Assembly (NCBI GenBank): GCA_025350445.1
Contig: JANXXV010000529.1
Span: 1-19,061 of the forward strand
Origin: Bryobacteraceae bacterium
GTDB taxonomy: Bacteria; Acidobacteriota; Terriglobia; Bryobacterales; Bryobacteraceae
Direction: 5' to 3'
DNA length: 19,061 bases
Positions within the stretch are counted from its first letter, which is position 1, and each line of letters begins with the position of its first letter. A program made the position numbers and the translations under genes. The notes under the pieces are model-generated. The model was given only the letters and a program-made list of their open reading frames with translations, was not told the DNA's origin and did no database searches. Below are positions 1 through 7,908 of this stretch, in pieces.

Positions 1-457
1 CCAGCAAGCTATCCCGATCCCCGCTGAATTGCGCGCCGGGAGCGGCGATGGCGTAGAACATGGCGGACCGTTGGCCGGTTTCAGCGCACATTACCGCACC
101 GCGGTTTTGGCCACCCTGAAACTGGAAGCCGGCAACAGCCACGCCCTGGCTGGTTGGTTTGACATTCATGCCCTGTGCGCCGGGAAACGCCTGCCAGCCC
201 TTGGCGAACTGGTCGCGGAGCGTTGACGCGCAGTCGGCCGTGCGACCCAAGACCGGCATCACCAACACGAATTCCCCGGGGTTGGGAGAAACCACGGCGA
301 CGCTACCGGTGCCGAATTTCTGCACTCTCCAATCTTGGGGAAGATTGAGGCTGAAGCCGGCCGGGTCCTGGTGTACGTTGGTCTGCCAGCGCTGTGCCAG
401 GGCGCAACTTGCCATCAGGGCGGAGGTGAGGATAAGTGTGGTTGTTCGCATACCCAT
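1..457 (-). CDS. Secreted or lipoprotein of unknown function, 3' end outside window
   Basis: The reading frame starts with ATG at 457 (a second in-frame ATG is at 451) and stays open for 152 codons to the left edge, so the C-terminus is missing. The N-terminus is a clear export signal: a basic start (MGMRTTT), a hydrophobic core, then MASC, a possible lipobox, followed closely by ALA-Q, a possible type I signal peptidase site. I cannot decide between lipoprotein and soluble secreted protein. The mature start has an FSLNLPQDWRVQ stretch, which resembles the opening of PsbP/DcrB-like (DUF1795-type) domains. That resemblance is weak and gives no function. It begins 33 bp after the kinase stop and probably shares its transcript. 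No good Shine-Dalgarno sequence is visible. Confidence 0.75.
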   Translation of the reverse strand, partial: MGMRTTTLILTSALMASCALAQRWQTNVHQDPAGFSLNLPQDWRVQKFGTGSVAVVSPNPGEFVLVMPVLGRTADCASTLRDQFAKGWQAFPGAQGMNVKPTSQGVAVAGFQFQGGQNRGAVMCAETGQRSAMFYAIAAPGAQFSGDRDSLL

Positions 458-490
458 ATAGGCGAAGGTCGCGGGAAAAACACGTCAAGC

Positions 491-2923
491 TTACATCTTT
501 GACGCCGCGAGTGCATCCGCCAGTGTCTGACGCCAACGCGATTTGCCGATGGGCCCCGTCCCGATCGCCTGCTCCAACAGCAGTCGTGCTTCGTTCTTCT
601 GCCCGGCTTCGAGCAAGCAGACACCCTCGGCGCCCAGCCGGTTGGCACGCCACGCCGGGGGGAGTTGTCCGCCGGACAGACGGTCGGCTCTGGCGGCCAG
701 TTCCGGCACAGGACCGCATTGATGAGCTAGCGCGTACGTCATCATCGCGTCGATCACGATGGTCCACCGGACCGGGCCCAGGGTGGCGGCGCGCTCCTCG
801 GCTTCCGCCAGAACTTCCCGGGTTACGCGGACGCCTTGTTCGGCATCGCCGGCTGCCACTAAACGCGATGCCCACATGCCGCGGAGGCGCAATTCATCCA
901 GCGGACTGGCGCTGCCCTTCAGCAAAGGCACAGCCTCACGCATCGCTTGCTCGGAGGCGCTGTAGTTACCGAGCTGCGCCTCGAGCGACGACAAAGCGCG
1001 GAGGAGGCTGATCCGCGCCGCTGTCAAATCAGGGTCGGGCCGAGCCAGGGCCAGGCCTTCGTTCAACACGGTGCGTGCCTGCTCTGTCTTCTGATTGCTC
1101 ATCAACGCCACGCCGTAGTTCATGAGGAAAAACGCTTTCAGGATGCGCGGCGGAATCTCCGTCTCGAAAGTATTGTCGGGCACCAGCCGCATGGCCACGG
1201 CCCCCCGTTCGAGCAAGCGCAATTGCAGCGCTGCGTCTTTTTCGCACGTGCTCGCCACCATGCCGCGCGCGGTCATATAGTTGGCCAAATCAGCGGGTGG
1301 AACGGCGCGTTCGTTTTGCGCCAGCACTTGATCGGCTTCTTTCGCCAGGGCGATGGCTTCCGGGCAGCGGCCCACTTCCGCCCGATTCTGGAACAGGCCA
1401 TTGAGCGTGCGCAACCGGGACAACGGATCGCCCGACGCGCGGGCCTTCGCCACGCCTTCTTCCTGCAGCCGGATGCCGTCCTGCGGCTTGCCGCTGTAGT
1501 AGAGAAAATTGCCGAAACCGCTGAGAAGCTCACCGGCCAGAGCGGGCTCCGCTGTCAGCGTCCGCTGCACCCGCTCCTCGGCGCGCTCGATCATGTCGAG
1601 GACGGTGCGTCCCTGCTTGCCGCCAGCCACGGGGTTGGAACTTTGAATCATCCAGCCGAGCATCTGTCCCACCGCCTGTGCACGTTGCGCGGATTTCAAC
1701 GCGCGCGATTGTTGCCACCACGCGTAGCCGGATGCGGTGAGAATGCCCGCCAGCAGCAGCGCCGTGATTGCCACGCTGCCACGGTTCCGGGCAGCGTATT
1801 TCTTCAGCCGGTACGTGGTGGTCTGGCGCTGTGCCAGCACGGGCCGCAGGCTCAAGTAGCGCTCTAAATCCTCGCCGAGAGCTGCCACGCTTTCATAACG
1901 CTGGGATGGTTCCGCGGCGATTGCCTTTGAGACGATTACTTCCAGGTCGCCACGCAAGGTGTGACGCAGGCGATCGACCGTGAGACCGCGCGCGGTGGCC
2001 GCGTCCGAGGTAACGCTGTTCGCCATGGTGCGCGTCTGCGTCTTTCCCGCCGCGCGTTCAGCGATGGCCATCAGCGAAGCACGCGCGCCGAAAGGCCATG
2101 ATCCGGCGAGCACTTCATAGAGGACCAGGCCCAGGCTGTAGACGTCGCACGAGGTGGAGACCGGTTCTCCGCGCAACTGTTCCGGGCTGGCGTAGATGGG
2201 TGTCAACTGGCGCGTTGTGGTGAGCGAGCCGAAGGGCTCCAGTAATTTCGCCGTTCCAAAATCCAGAAGCTTGGCGCGTCCGCCGGTGGTGACCAGCAGG
2301 TTTGACGGCTTCAGGTCGAGGTGGACAATGAGGCTGCGGTGGGCCGCCTGCACCGCTTCGCACACTTGCAGCATCAACTGCACGCGCGCGCGGACGTCGA
2401 GGCGGTTCTGGTCGCAATACACGTCGATCATTAAACCTTCCACCGCTTCCATCACCAGGTAGGGCCGCTGATCCTGCGTGACGCCGACGTCGAGGATGCG
2501 CGCGATTCCAGGGTGATCCAGCTTGGCCAGAAGGTTCTGCTCGCGCCGGAAGCGGAACGCCGATTCGGTCACGCTGAGAGGCGTGTGCAGCACTTTGACG
2601 GCTACGGTTTGGCTGACGCCCGCGCGTTCGATTTCGGCGGCGTAGACCGTTCCGGTGCCGCCTTGACCCAGCAGAGACTTTACGCGATACGGACCGATCC
2701 ATTCCGGCAGTGTCGCGTTATCCGTCTGGAAAACAGGCATCGGCGGGCGGGAGCGCTGTGCTTCTGCTACGTCGGTCAATGCGCGGAGCAGGGCTAGCGT
2801 TTCCTGGCGGATGGATTCGTCCGGTTCGGTGTTGCGCAGGAAGTCCTCGCGAGCGGCGGCGGGCAATGGTTCGGCCTGTTCGCAGAGGGATTGTACTCGT
2901 TGCCAGCGCTGATCGGGGGTCAT
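491..2923 (-). CDS. Transmembrane Ser/Thr protein kinase with helical-repeat extracytoplasmic region
   Basis: An 810-residue protein starting at ATG 2923. It has an N-terminal helical stretch (1-60), typical of acidobacterial kinases, then a Hanks-type kinase domain (about 77-355). The glycine loop GQGGTGTVY is at 86-94, the ATP-binding Lys in VAVK is at 110, the catalytic loop HLDLKPSN is at 201-208, DFG at 221-223 and SPE at 246-248. One membrane segment lies at about 383-403. The remaining 400 residues are Ala/Leu-rich helical repeats resembling degenerate TPRs, probably periplasmic. The catalytic loop has HLD rather than HRD, so it is non-RD, but Asp203, Lys205 and Asn208 are kept and activity is likely. 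The family phosphorylates Ser/Thr on partner proteins, and the repeats may sense a ligand or bind a partner. Its expected sigma-factor neighbour lies 2.6 kb upstream, across an accessory island. Confidence 0.95.
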   Translation of the reverse strand: MTPDQRWQRVQSLCEQAEPLPAAAREDFLRNTEPDESIRQETLALLRALTDVAEAQRSRPPMPVFQTDNATLPEWIGPYRVKSLLGQGGTGTVYAAEIERAGVSQTVAVKVLHTPLSVTESAFRFRREQNLLAKLDHPGIARILDVGVTQDQRPYLVMEAVEGLMIDVYCDQNRLDVRARVQLMLQVCEAVQAAHRSLIVHLDLKPSNLLVTTGGRAKLLDFGTAKLLEPFGSLTTTRQLTPIYASPEQLRGEPVSTSCDVYSLGLVLYEVLAGSWPFGARASLMAIAERAAGKTQTRTMANSVTSDAATARGLTVDRLRHTLRGDLEVIVSKAIAAEPSQRYESVAALGEDLERYLSLRPVLAQRQTTTYRLKKYAARNRGSVAITALLLAGILTASGYAWWQQSRALKSAQRAQAVGQMLGWMIQSSNPVAGGKQGRTVLDMIERAEERVQRTLTAEPALAGELLSGFGNFLYYSGKPQDGIRLQEEGVAKARASGDPLSRLRTLNGLFQNRAEVGRCPEAIALAKEADQVLAQNERAVPPADLANYMTARGMVASTCEKDAALQLRLLERGAVAMRLVPDNTFETEIPPRILKAFFLMNYGVALMSNQKTEQARTVLNEGLALARPDPDLTAARISLLRALSSLEAQLGNYSASEQAMREAVPLLKGSASPLDELRLRGMWASRLVAAGDAEQGVRVTREVLAEAEERAATLGPVRWTIVIDAMMTYALAHQCGPVPELAARADRLSGGQLPPAWRANRLGAEGVCLLEAGQKNEARLLLEQAIGTGPIGKSRWRQTLADALAASKM

Positions 2924-3126
2924 ATAGTAGTTGGCGAAGAATCGGGTGTAATCGCGTCAGGCATCGTCACCGTGTTGGAGGGTTTCATTCAGCCATTGCT
3001 TCGGAGCCAGTCCGTCGCCTCGGCCCTGGATACGCGCCGGGCGCGACCCCGATGCGCACAGTCAATGTAGCAATCCTGTCCGCCGCAAGCAAAACCCGCT
3101 GGTAAAACCCCAAAAACTCTTGACTC

Positions 3127-3212
3127 ATGTCGATCATTCCTTCACACTGAGAGAGCCTTGCGTCGCTTCGCTCCGAACTGATCGGCATCAGATCGGAATG
3201 AGTGATCGACAT
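3127..3212. repeat. Imperfect inverted repeat
   Basis: The left arm ATGTCGATCATTCC (3127-3140) is the reverse complement of GGAATGA/TCGACAT (3195-3212), apart from a 4-base insertion (GTGA) in the right arm. The arms are 54 bases apart. It could be a relic of a small mobile element or a weak hairpin. No T-tract follows, so I do not call it a terminator. Confidence 0.35.
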
Positions 3213-3372
3213 CATTGGAATACGCAGTCTGTCGGGTTTGCATTCACAAGCCGCTTCCGCAGGTGGCATTGTTGAGTCGTAACGGATGCGGTTGTAGTCG
3301 TGTCAGACTCAAGGTGTACACCGGATCTCCTAATTGGACAGCTACCATGAGATCAAGTTAAAGTCCGCCTAG

Positions 3373-3429
3373 GAATACCCGGAAGCGCGGGCGCTCCTGC
3401 AAATCGCTGATGCTGGTCGCAGTCGTTCC
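3373..3429 (+). mobile_element. Probable scrap of an ISAzo13-like transposase
   Basis: The plus-strand frame from 3373 reads EYPEARALLQIADAGRSRS. From memory this resembles the Y-P-x-A-x-x-LL-x-x-A-D-x-G-x-S stretch around a catalytic Asp in ISAzo13-type DDE transposases. Nothing else of the transposase is legible on either side, so this would be a decayed fragment. It sits at the edge of the ankyrin/toxin-antitoxin island, where a mobile-element scar would be expected. The match is only about 17 residues and could be chance. Confidence 0.35.
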
Positions 3430-3471
3430 ATAGTGCCTTCGACGGCGGTGGTGGCATCAGTGGTCCGCTTA

Positions 3472-4292
3472 CTATTGTGGCGCACTTTCTTTCAGGAGGG
3501 TCCGGATAATCTTCAGGCAGCGTACCTCTTGAAATTTTGAAAACGCCCCAGAATCAGCCCGAAGGCGAGATTCTACTATTTGTAGTCCATTCTGACCAGT
3601 GTAATCCTTAATACTTGTGCCTGCGCCTTGAGTCACGAGTAGCCTGACAGCCTCTACATTTGCCGATGAGCAGGCGTACATCAAAGCCGTCCATCCTCCT
3701 CTGTCCTGTTTATTAATAGCAGCCCCGGATTTCATAAAAGATGCCGCCGACCGTTCAGTAATCGTGTTCGTGCACGCGTACATCAGATCGGTCTTTCCGT
3801 GTATATCCGTAACTTCAATATCAGCCCCCGCCCCAATTAGAAAATCGACGACTTGGTAATGGGCAGCCCCGGACATGAGAGGAGTAATTCCATCGACCGA
3901 AGTTTGGTTAACGCGTGCACCGAGGCGGATTAGAAGACGAGCGCTTTCTGCTCGCGAAGCCGTTGCGCCCAATGGAGGGCGCTAAGCCCATCTTGATCAT
4001 CTGCGTTCGCCGCTTCAGAGGTTTGGACAAGATGTTCAATTTCGGCAAGGTTTCCAGTAACGGCAGCATAGAGCAAGGGGTGATCTTTCGTCATCAGTTC
4101 ATACGTGCGTGTTTGTTCGTCACGATCGCTATACTGTCGTATCTCGCCCACGCTGCATCCTCCAACGGCTATTAACAGGGCGGCGACAAATACCCTCGCT
4201 AACGACTGACTGCGCTTCCGTTTAACCAGCGAGGCATGAGCCACGTCCCTGCGAATGTTCAGGATTTCGGGGTTCGGTACGATTGATCGCAA
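3472..4292 (-). pseudogene. Ankyrin-repeat lipoprotein gene with a one-base frameshift
   Basis: Two overlapping minus-strand frames make one gene. The first starts at TTG 4292, with GGAG six bases upstream, and gives a basic n-region, a hydrophobic helix and the lipobox AVGGC (Cys46). Ankyrin repeats then begin (HPLLYAAVTGN, then DGLSALHWA). After LHWA this frame runs to an early stop near 3930. The frame displaced by one base continues as ATASRAESARLLIRLGARVN. Joining LHWA to ATASR restores an exact-length ankyrin repeat, so one base is missing at about 3966-3968, probably from GCGGCA. Repeats continue (DGITPLM, GKTDLMYA, GWTALMYA) for about six in total, to the stop at 3472. Intact, it would be an outer- or inner-membrane-anchored periplasmic binding protein. 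The region is less GC-rich than its surroundings, suggesting transfer. A sequencing error is possible. Confidence 0.8.
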
Positions 4293-4442
4293 GGAATGCT
4301 CCGTCGGATTATTAAGGTCGATCTACCGCTCTAACGGTCGCCTCAAGTAGTAAAAGTTATTCGATCAGCGTTGAAAGCTTCGCCAAGATTAGCGTGGCCT
4401 GCGATTCCCATCGACATGAAAGGCGTCGTCCCGCTCCACTCT

Positions 4443-4676
4443 TTACGACTCTCGGCCAACGGTCTGGGCGTTCAACCATGCGCTGTCTTCCGCCGATGGC
4501 GGAACATTTGGATCGCATTGCGCCATTAGTTCGGCGAGGCTGTGCCGATTCTTGCGGGGACGGACCGGTGCTTCGAAGGCCGCCAGTCTTTGAAGCCAAG
4601 ACTCCAAACTGAGACCCTGTTCCGCAGCTTTTGCTTTCAACGCGGCTGCTTGTTCGTCGGAAAGTTCAATCGTCAC
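4443..4676 (-). CDS. Orphan type II antitoxin, VapB/MazE-like
   Basis: A 77-residue protein starting with GTG at 4676 (MTIELSDEQAAALKAKAAE). This start is preferred over an ATG at 4733 because AAGGA lies eight bases upstream of the GTG and the extra N-terminal residues look non-coding. The first 35 residues form the short strand plus helices (IELSDEQ, LSLESWLQRLAAFE) seen in ribbon-helix-helix or similar dimeric antitoxins. The tail HSLAELMAQCDPNVPPSAEDSAWL ends in VGRE, as in antitoxins normally followed by a PIN or MazF-type toxin. No toxin follows: the next 150 bp are non-coding and then the ankyrin gene begins. It lies 100 bp downstream of the broken VapC. It may be a remnant of a pair or an anti-addiction orphan. 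Confidence 0.65.
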   Translation of the reverse strand: MTIELSDEQAAALKAKAAEQGLSLESWLQRLAAFEAPVRPRKNRHSLAELMAQCDPNVPPSAEDSAWLNAQTVGRES

Positions 4677-4776
4677 GGCAAAATTCCTTCTTCCTGCTCT
4701 TTCCAGCGTAAAGCATACGGGGCAGTCTGTCACGGAAGCGATGGGAAGGCCGTAGGGGAAAGAATGATCTCAGTAG

Positions 4777-5205
4777 TTATAGGGCGTTCCACGGATTGAG
4801 GATGGTGACGTCAAGGCCCTCGAAGTCCTTCAAGTTGCGGGTGACTACAGTTAAGCCATGCTCCAACGCGGTTGCCGCAATCATGCCATCCGGAGCGTTG
4901 GGAGGCCTGCCCATCAGATGACGAGTGCCATCCAACTTGCCCCAACGCTGAGCGATTGCTTGCGTCACCGGCAGTATCCGGCCTGCGAATTATGGCAGCA
5001 GCGCGGTGTTAAGCCACTCTTCAAGCTGAGCCCTCCGCGCGCTTTCAGGCATGAGGGTGAATCCCTTCTGGAATTCGCCGATACTCGCCACGGTCAAATG
5101 CAGAGCGCTGATTTCCTGATCCGCTACCCAAGCTTTCACCTTGAGTTCCTGCAGGGTTCGCACCATCTCCGAGGGAACATTGGTGTCCAAAAGAAAGCCG
5201 CTCAC
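4777..5205 (-). pseudogene. vapC: VapC-type PIN-domain toxin interrupted by an in-frame stop
   Basis: One minus-strand frame of 142 codons carries a full PIN-domain ribonuclease of the VapC/FitB type, broken by TAA at codon 72 (4992-4990). The first part starts at ATG 5205 and reads MSGFLLDTNVPSE, with Asp7 and, in SIGEFQKG, Glu44. It ends NTALLP-stop. The same frame then reads FAGRILPVTQAIAQRWGKL, and continues with PDGMIAATALEHG (Asp106) and TRNLKDFE (Asp127) to NPWNAL. All four acidic metal-binding positions of the family are present across the two parts, so only the nonsense codon disables it. The 71-residue front piece alone lacks half the active site. Its ATG overlaps the antitoxin stop by four bases (ATGA), the usual translational coupling. 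One base change, for example from CAA, would explain the stop. Confidence 0.88.
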
Positions 5206-5450
5206 GAGAGATCTACGGGACGTCCAGGAGAAAGGTCGCGTGTGATGTTGAGCTCATCGGCTAAACCGCGAACTCGTGCGCAGATGTCAACGAGATCCTG
5301 ACCGGTGCGAGGCGGCGCCGCGGCTTTGGAAACATGTGCTTCCCGCGAGACTATCTCCCGCACATAGTCCGTTAGCGATACGCCTCGCGCCTGGGCTTGG
5401 GTGAGGAGGCCTTGTTCGATTTCGGGTTGAAGGTCGAGGGTGATGGTCAT
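5202..5450 (-). CDS. vapB: VapB-type antitoxin
   Basis: An 82-residue protein from ATG 5450. An in-frame ATG at 5462 also exists, but GGAG lies six bases before the 5450 codon and overlaps the upstream ATG, so 5450 is chosen. The N-terminus MTITLDLQPEIEQGLLTQAQARGVS followed by LTDYVREIVSRE has the strand-helix-helix layout of antitoxins paired with PIN toxins. The C-terminal tail, rich in charged residues and Pro, would bind and block VapC. The stop overlaps the vapC start by four bases. Such antitoxins also repress their own promoter. Because the toxin is broken, this gene may be under no selection now, but its frame is intact. It lies 85 bp after the sigma factor stop. Confidence 0.8.
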   Translation of the reverse strand: MTITLDLQPEIEQGLLTQAQARGVSLTDYVREIVSREAHVSKAAAPPRTGQDLVDICARVRGLADELNITRDLSPGRPVDLS

Positions 5451-5535
5451 GCGGATCTCCATTTAGTTTGGCTACACTTTACAGAGTATCGGCGGGTGAC
5501 ATTGTGGTCAAGGGCGATAACGGACTTGATCCTGC

Positions 5536-6120
5536 TCATAAAGTTGGCGAGGCATCGGGGGCACTCGCGTCTGACATTTTCTTGAAAAGCCAGGCGCGCG
5601 CCATGCGGACCTTGCGGTCCACATTGGATTTGGAGGTGCCTAAAAGCTCAGCCGTCTCGTCCACCGTGCAGCCCAATAGAAAGCGCATCTCGAACATCTG
5701 GGCCTGTTCGGCGTCGAGCTGCTCCAGGCCGGTCAAGGCGCGGTCCAGATCGATGATCTCCGGCCCGGCGGCATTCACCCAGGTAAGCTCGTCGTGGAGG
5801 GGAACGGTTTCAGCGCCGCTGCCTCGCTTGTGGGCCTTGGCGGTGCGCGCGTGATCGATCAGCGCCAGCCGCATCAGCTTCCCGGCCAGCGCGTAGAAGT
5901 GGCGCCGGTTCTCGAACTTCGCCTCCCGCCGTGCCATCAGCTTGAGGAACAGTTCATTCACCAGGGAAGTGGCTTGCAGGGTATGGCCGGGGCGCTCGCG
6001 GCGCAGATGAGCGGCGGCCAGTTCGCGCAATTGCGGATAGACCAGCGGGGCCAATCGATCCAGTGCCGTTCGATCACCGCGGCCCCAATCTTCCAGCAGG
6101 GTCGTGATGTTGTTGTCCAT
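5536..6120 (-). CDS. ECF-type RNA polymerase sigma factor, TIGR02999-like
   Basis: A 194-residue sigma factor from ATG 6120. Region 2 spans about 18-95 (LDRLAPLVYPQLRELAAAHL, then TSLVNELFLKLM and HFYALAGKLMRLALIDHAR). Region 4 spans about 130-182, with a helix-turn-helix at 152-175 (VDETAELLGTSKSNVDRKVRMAR). The short leader and the RERPGHTLQATSLVNE motif are typical of the TIGR02999 group, common in Acidobacteriota and Planctomycetota, where the sigma gene is often next to a Ser/Thr kinase that is thought to control it. No anti-sigma gene is seen. It begins 12 bp after the secreted-protein stop and is probably co-transcribed with the DUF1592/DUF1552 genes. The kinase it would be expected to pair with is the one ending at 491, now 2.6 kb away. 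Confidence 0.93.
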   Translation of the reverse strand: MDNNITTLLEDWGRGDRTALDRLAPLVYPQLRELAAAHLRRERPGHTLQATSLVNELFLKLMARREAKFENRRHFYALAGKLMRLALIDHARTAKAHKRGSGAETVPLHDELTWVNAAGPEIIDLDRALTGLEQLDAEQAQMFEMRFLLGCTVDETAELLGTSKSNVDRKVRMARAWLFKKMSDASAPDASPTL

Positions 6121-6132
6121 GCCGGGAAAGAT

Positions 6133-6549
6133 CTAATAGAGCCGCTTCAAGCGGAAAGTCTGCTTATCGTTCGTCTTGGTTACAAAGGTTCCGCCGTTGC
6201 CAGCAGTCGTCGCGCCGTCGCGGTCGCGCGTCAGTTCCAGAGCGCCGCCTTTCAGACTGCCGGTGAAACGGAGCCGCGTCGTATTGATTTCGTTTCCATT
6301 CTGTTGCGCGGTTGCGACCACTACAAACGTGATCAAGTCGCCGGAAACCCGCGCTTCCGTGATGGGGCTGCTTTGATAGTCGCCGTACAGCTTGCCGGTC
6401 AGCGCGTTCCCGTTTTGCGTCATTTTAAACGCAACGTCCTGGAGTGCGCCGTCGCGCCCGGTTGGGATTTGCCCCACCCAGATTCCGTTAAAGTCCGCGG
6501 CCGCGAGTGCCAGGCAGCCGAGCAGTCCGCAGAGGAAAAGTCTACCCAT
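6133..6549 (-). CDS. Small secreted beta-rich protein of unknown function
   Basis: A 138-residue protein from ATG 6549. It has a signal peptide (MGRLFLCGLLGCLALAAA, cut near ADF) and a mature part starting DFNGIWVGQIP, followed by alternating strands (VAFKMTQNGNALTGKLYGD, ITEARVSGDLITFVVVA, LRFTGSLKGGALELTRDRDG). This N-G-x-W-x-G plus G-N-x-L-x-G pattern is common in small periplasmic proteins of Solibacter-type bacteria and suggests a lipocalin-like or small beta-barrel fold. No enzymatic motif is visible. It lies nine bases after the DUF1552 stop and 12 bases before the sigma factor, so it is an operon member. The role is unknown. Confidence 0.85.
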   Translation of the reverse strand: MGRLFLCGLLGCLALAAADFNGIWVGQIPTGRDGALQDVAFKMTQNGNALTGKLYGDYQSSPITEARVSGDLITFVVVATAQQNGNEINTTRLRFTGSLKGGALELTRDRDGATTAGNGGTFVTKTNDKQTFRLKRLY

Positions 6550-6558
6550 CGCGCACCT

Positions 6559-7908
6559 CTACGAATGCAGCAATCCGGCCAACGGACCCGTGCTGTCGCC
6601 AAAGCGTTCCACCGGCGCGCCAAACGCATCCAGCATGGATACATAAAGGTTCGCCGCCGGATGGTCTTCGGGAAATACCAGATGCCGGCCGCTATCAATG
6701 CGCCCGCCGCCGCGGCCGCCCAGGACCAACGGCAGCTTGTGCGGATTGTGTGAATTTCCGTCGCTCAGGGCGGAAGCGAACAGCACCATGGAGTTATCCA
6801 GCAGGGTGGAATCGCCTTCCTTCATCCCCTTCAGCTTGCGCAAGAGATAGGCGTATTGTTCAATGTGCCAGCGGTTGATCAATTGATACTGCCGCAGTTT
6901 GTCTTCGTCTTTCTGGTGATGCGAAACATCGTGATGCCCCGCGCTGACGCCTTCCAGGAACCGGAAGCTCACGTTGCTGACGGCGTTGCCAAACATGAAC
7001 GTGGAAACGCGGGTTGTATCGCTCTGGAAAGCGGTGGCGATCATGTCCATCATCAGACGAACATGGGCTTGATGGCCTTCCGGACGGTCTGTCGGCATGG
7101 CTTTCGGATCGATCGGCACACGGGCCTTCCATGCCGTCCGCGTTACGCTGGTGGAACGCTGCACCCGCTCTTCGAGAGACCGCATGGTCGAGAGATATTC
7201 ATCCAGCCGGATGCGATCTTCCACACCCACCTGGCCGCGCAGCCGCTTGGCATCGCCCAGCACACGGTCGAGCAGAAGAGTGTCCATCTTCGCGGTGTTG
7301 CCTTGCGGAGCCGAAGAGGCGCGATAGAGGCGTTCGTAGACCGACCGCGGATTGATCTCCCTGGCCAACGGCGTGGTTGCGTTGCTCCAGGCGATGTGCG
7401 AGCCATAGACGCGCGTGTATCCCACCACCGCATCCACACCGATGGCCACCGGAGTGACGCCGAGTTCTAAAGAGGGCAGGGGAGTCTGGTCCGCCACGCG
7501 CTGCGCCGCCACCTGATCCATGGAAACGCCGTTGCCAATGTCCGCGCCGGGTGTCTTCTTAATGGTGGTGCAGGTGATGATGGCAGCTTCCTTGACGTAG
7601 TGCCCGTCGCCGCCCTTGGAGGCCTCATTCCACAGATTGCTCAGGACCGTTACGTGATCTTTCAGATCTTGCAATGGCGCAAGCGTGGGCGACAATTTGA
7701 AATCGCGGCCGGTGCCTTCCGGCGCCCAGGCGTTGACGTTCACGCCATTGGGCATGTAGAGCACCGCCATGCGCACCGGGCTTTTGGGCAGTTCGGACGA
7801 AGCGAGCGCAGAGGAGGGAGCCATCGCTTCCAGCCAGGGAAGACCGAGGCCGACGCCTGCGCCCCGAAGCAAGGTCCGGCGGGAAATAGAATTCCGGAAT
7901 GTACTCAC
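6559..7908 (-). CDS. DUF1552 family Tat-exported protein
   Basis: A 449-residue protein from ATG 7908. The N-terminus has a twin-arginine signal (SRRTLLRG at about 9-16, then a mild hydrophobic stretch to ALAS), so it is exported folded to the periplasm. The mature part opens with VRMAVLYMPNGVNVNAWAPEG, contains RLDEYLSTMRSLEERV and HHDVSHH, and ends with a glycine-rich LVLGGRGGGRIDSGRHL stretch, all usual for DUF1552. DUF1552 proteins belong to the wider alkaline-phosphatase/sulfatase-like group by general appearance, and their reaction is not established. They are almost always encoded beside a DUF1592-type cytochrome c protein, as here: the start overlaps that gene's stop by four bases (ATGA). 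The two products probably act together in the periplasm. Length is normal. Confidence 0.93.
   Translation of the reverse strand: MSTFRNSISRRTLLRGAGVGLGLPWLEAMAPSSALASSELPKSPVRMAVLYMPNGVNVNAWAPEGTGRDFKLSPTLAPLQDLKDHVTVLSNLWNEASKGGDGHYVKEAAIITCTTIKKTPGADIGNGVSMDQVAAQRVADQTPLPSLELGVTPVAIGVDAVVGYTRVYGSHIAWSNATTPLAREINPRSVYERLYRASSAPQGNTAKMDTLLLDRVLGDAKRLRGQVGVEDRIRLDEYLSTMRSLEERVQRSTSVTRTAWKARVPIDPKAMPTDRPEGHQAHVRLMMDMIATAFQSDTTRVSTFMFGNAVSNVSFRFLEGVSAGHHDVSHHQKDEDKLRQYQLINRWHIEQYAYLLRKLKGMKEGDSTLLDNSMVLFASALSDGNSHNPHKLPLVLGGRGGGRIDSGRHLVFPEDHPAANLYVSMLDAFGAPVERFGDSTGPLAGLLHS

Larger units (their letters stand above)
2924..3471. other. Mostly non-coding stretch at the kinase-side edge of the island
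   Basis: About 550 bp lie between the kinase start and the ankyrin gene. A minus-strand frame at 3269-2985 (94 codons) is open, but its product matches nothing I recognise, has no good ribosome binding site, and reads as arginine-rich low-quality sequence near its end. I do not call it a gene. The stretch holds an imperfect inverted repeat (3127-3140 with 3195-3212) and, at 3373-3429, a short translated match to a transposase. The kinase promoter should lie in the first 100 bp, but I see no convincing -35/-10 pair there. Confidence 0.5.

Noticed and set aside
2985..3269. Open minus-strand frame of 94 codons upstream of the kinase.
   Set aside because: No recognisable domain, no good ribosome binding site, and it crosses an inverted repeat. 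Treated as non-coding.
4370..4436. Minus-strand frame reading SGTTPFMSMGIAGHANLGEAF just upstream of the ankyrin gene, which fits ankyrin spacing.
   Set aside because: Only about 20 residues, no repeat partner in frame, and it runs quickly to a stop. Too short to separate from chance.
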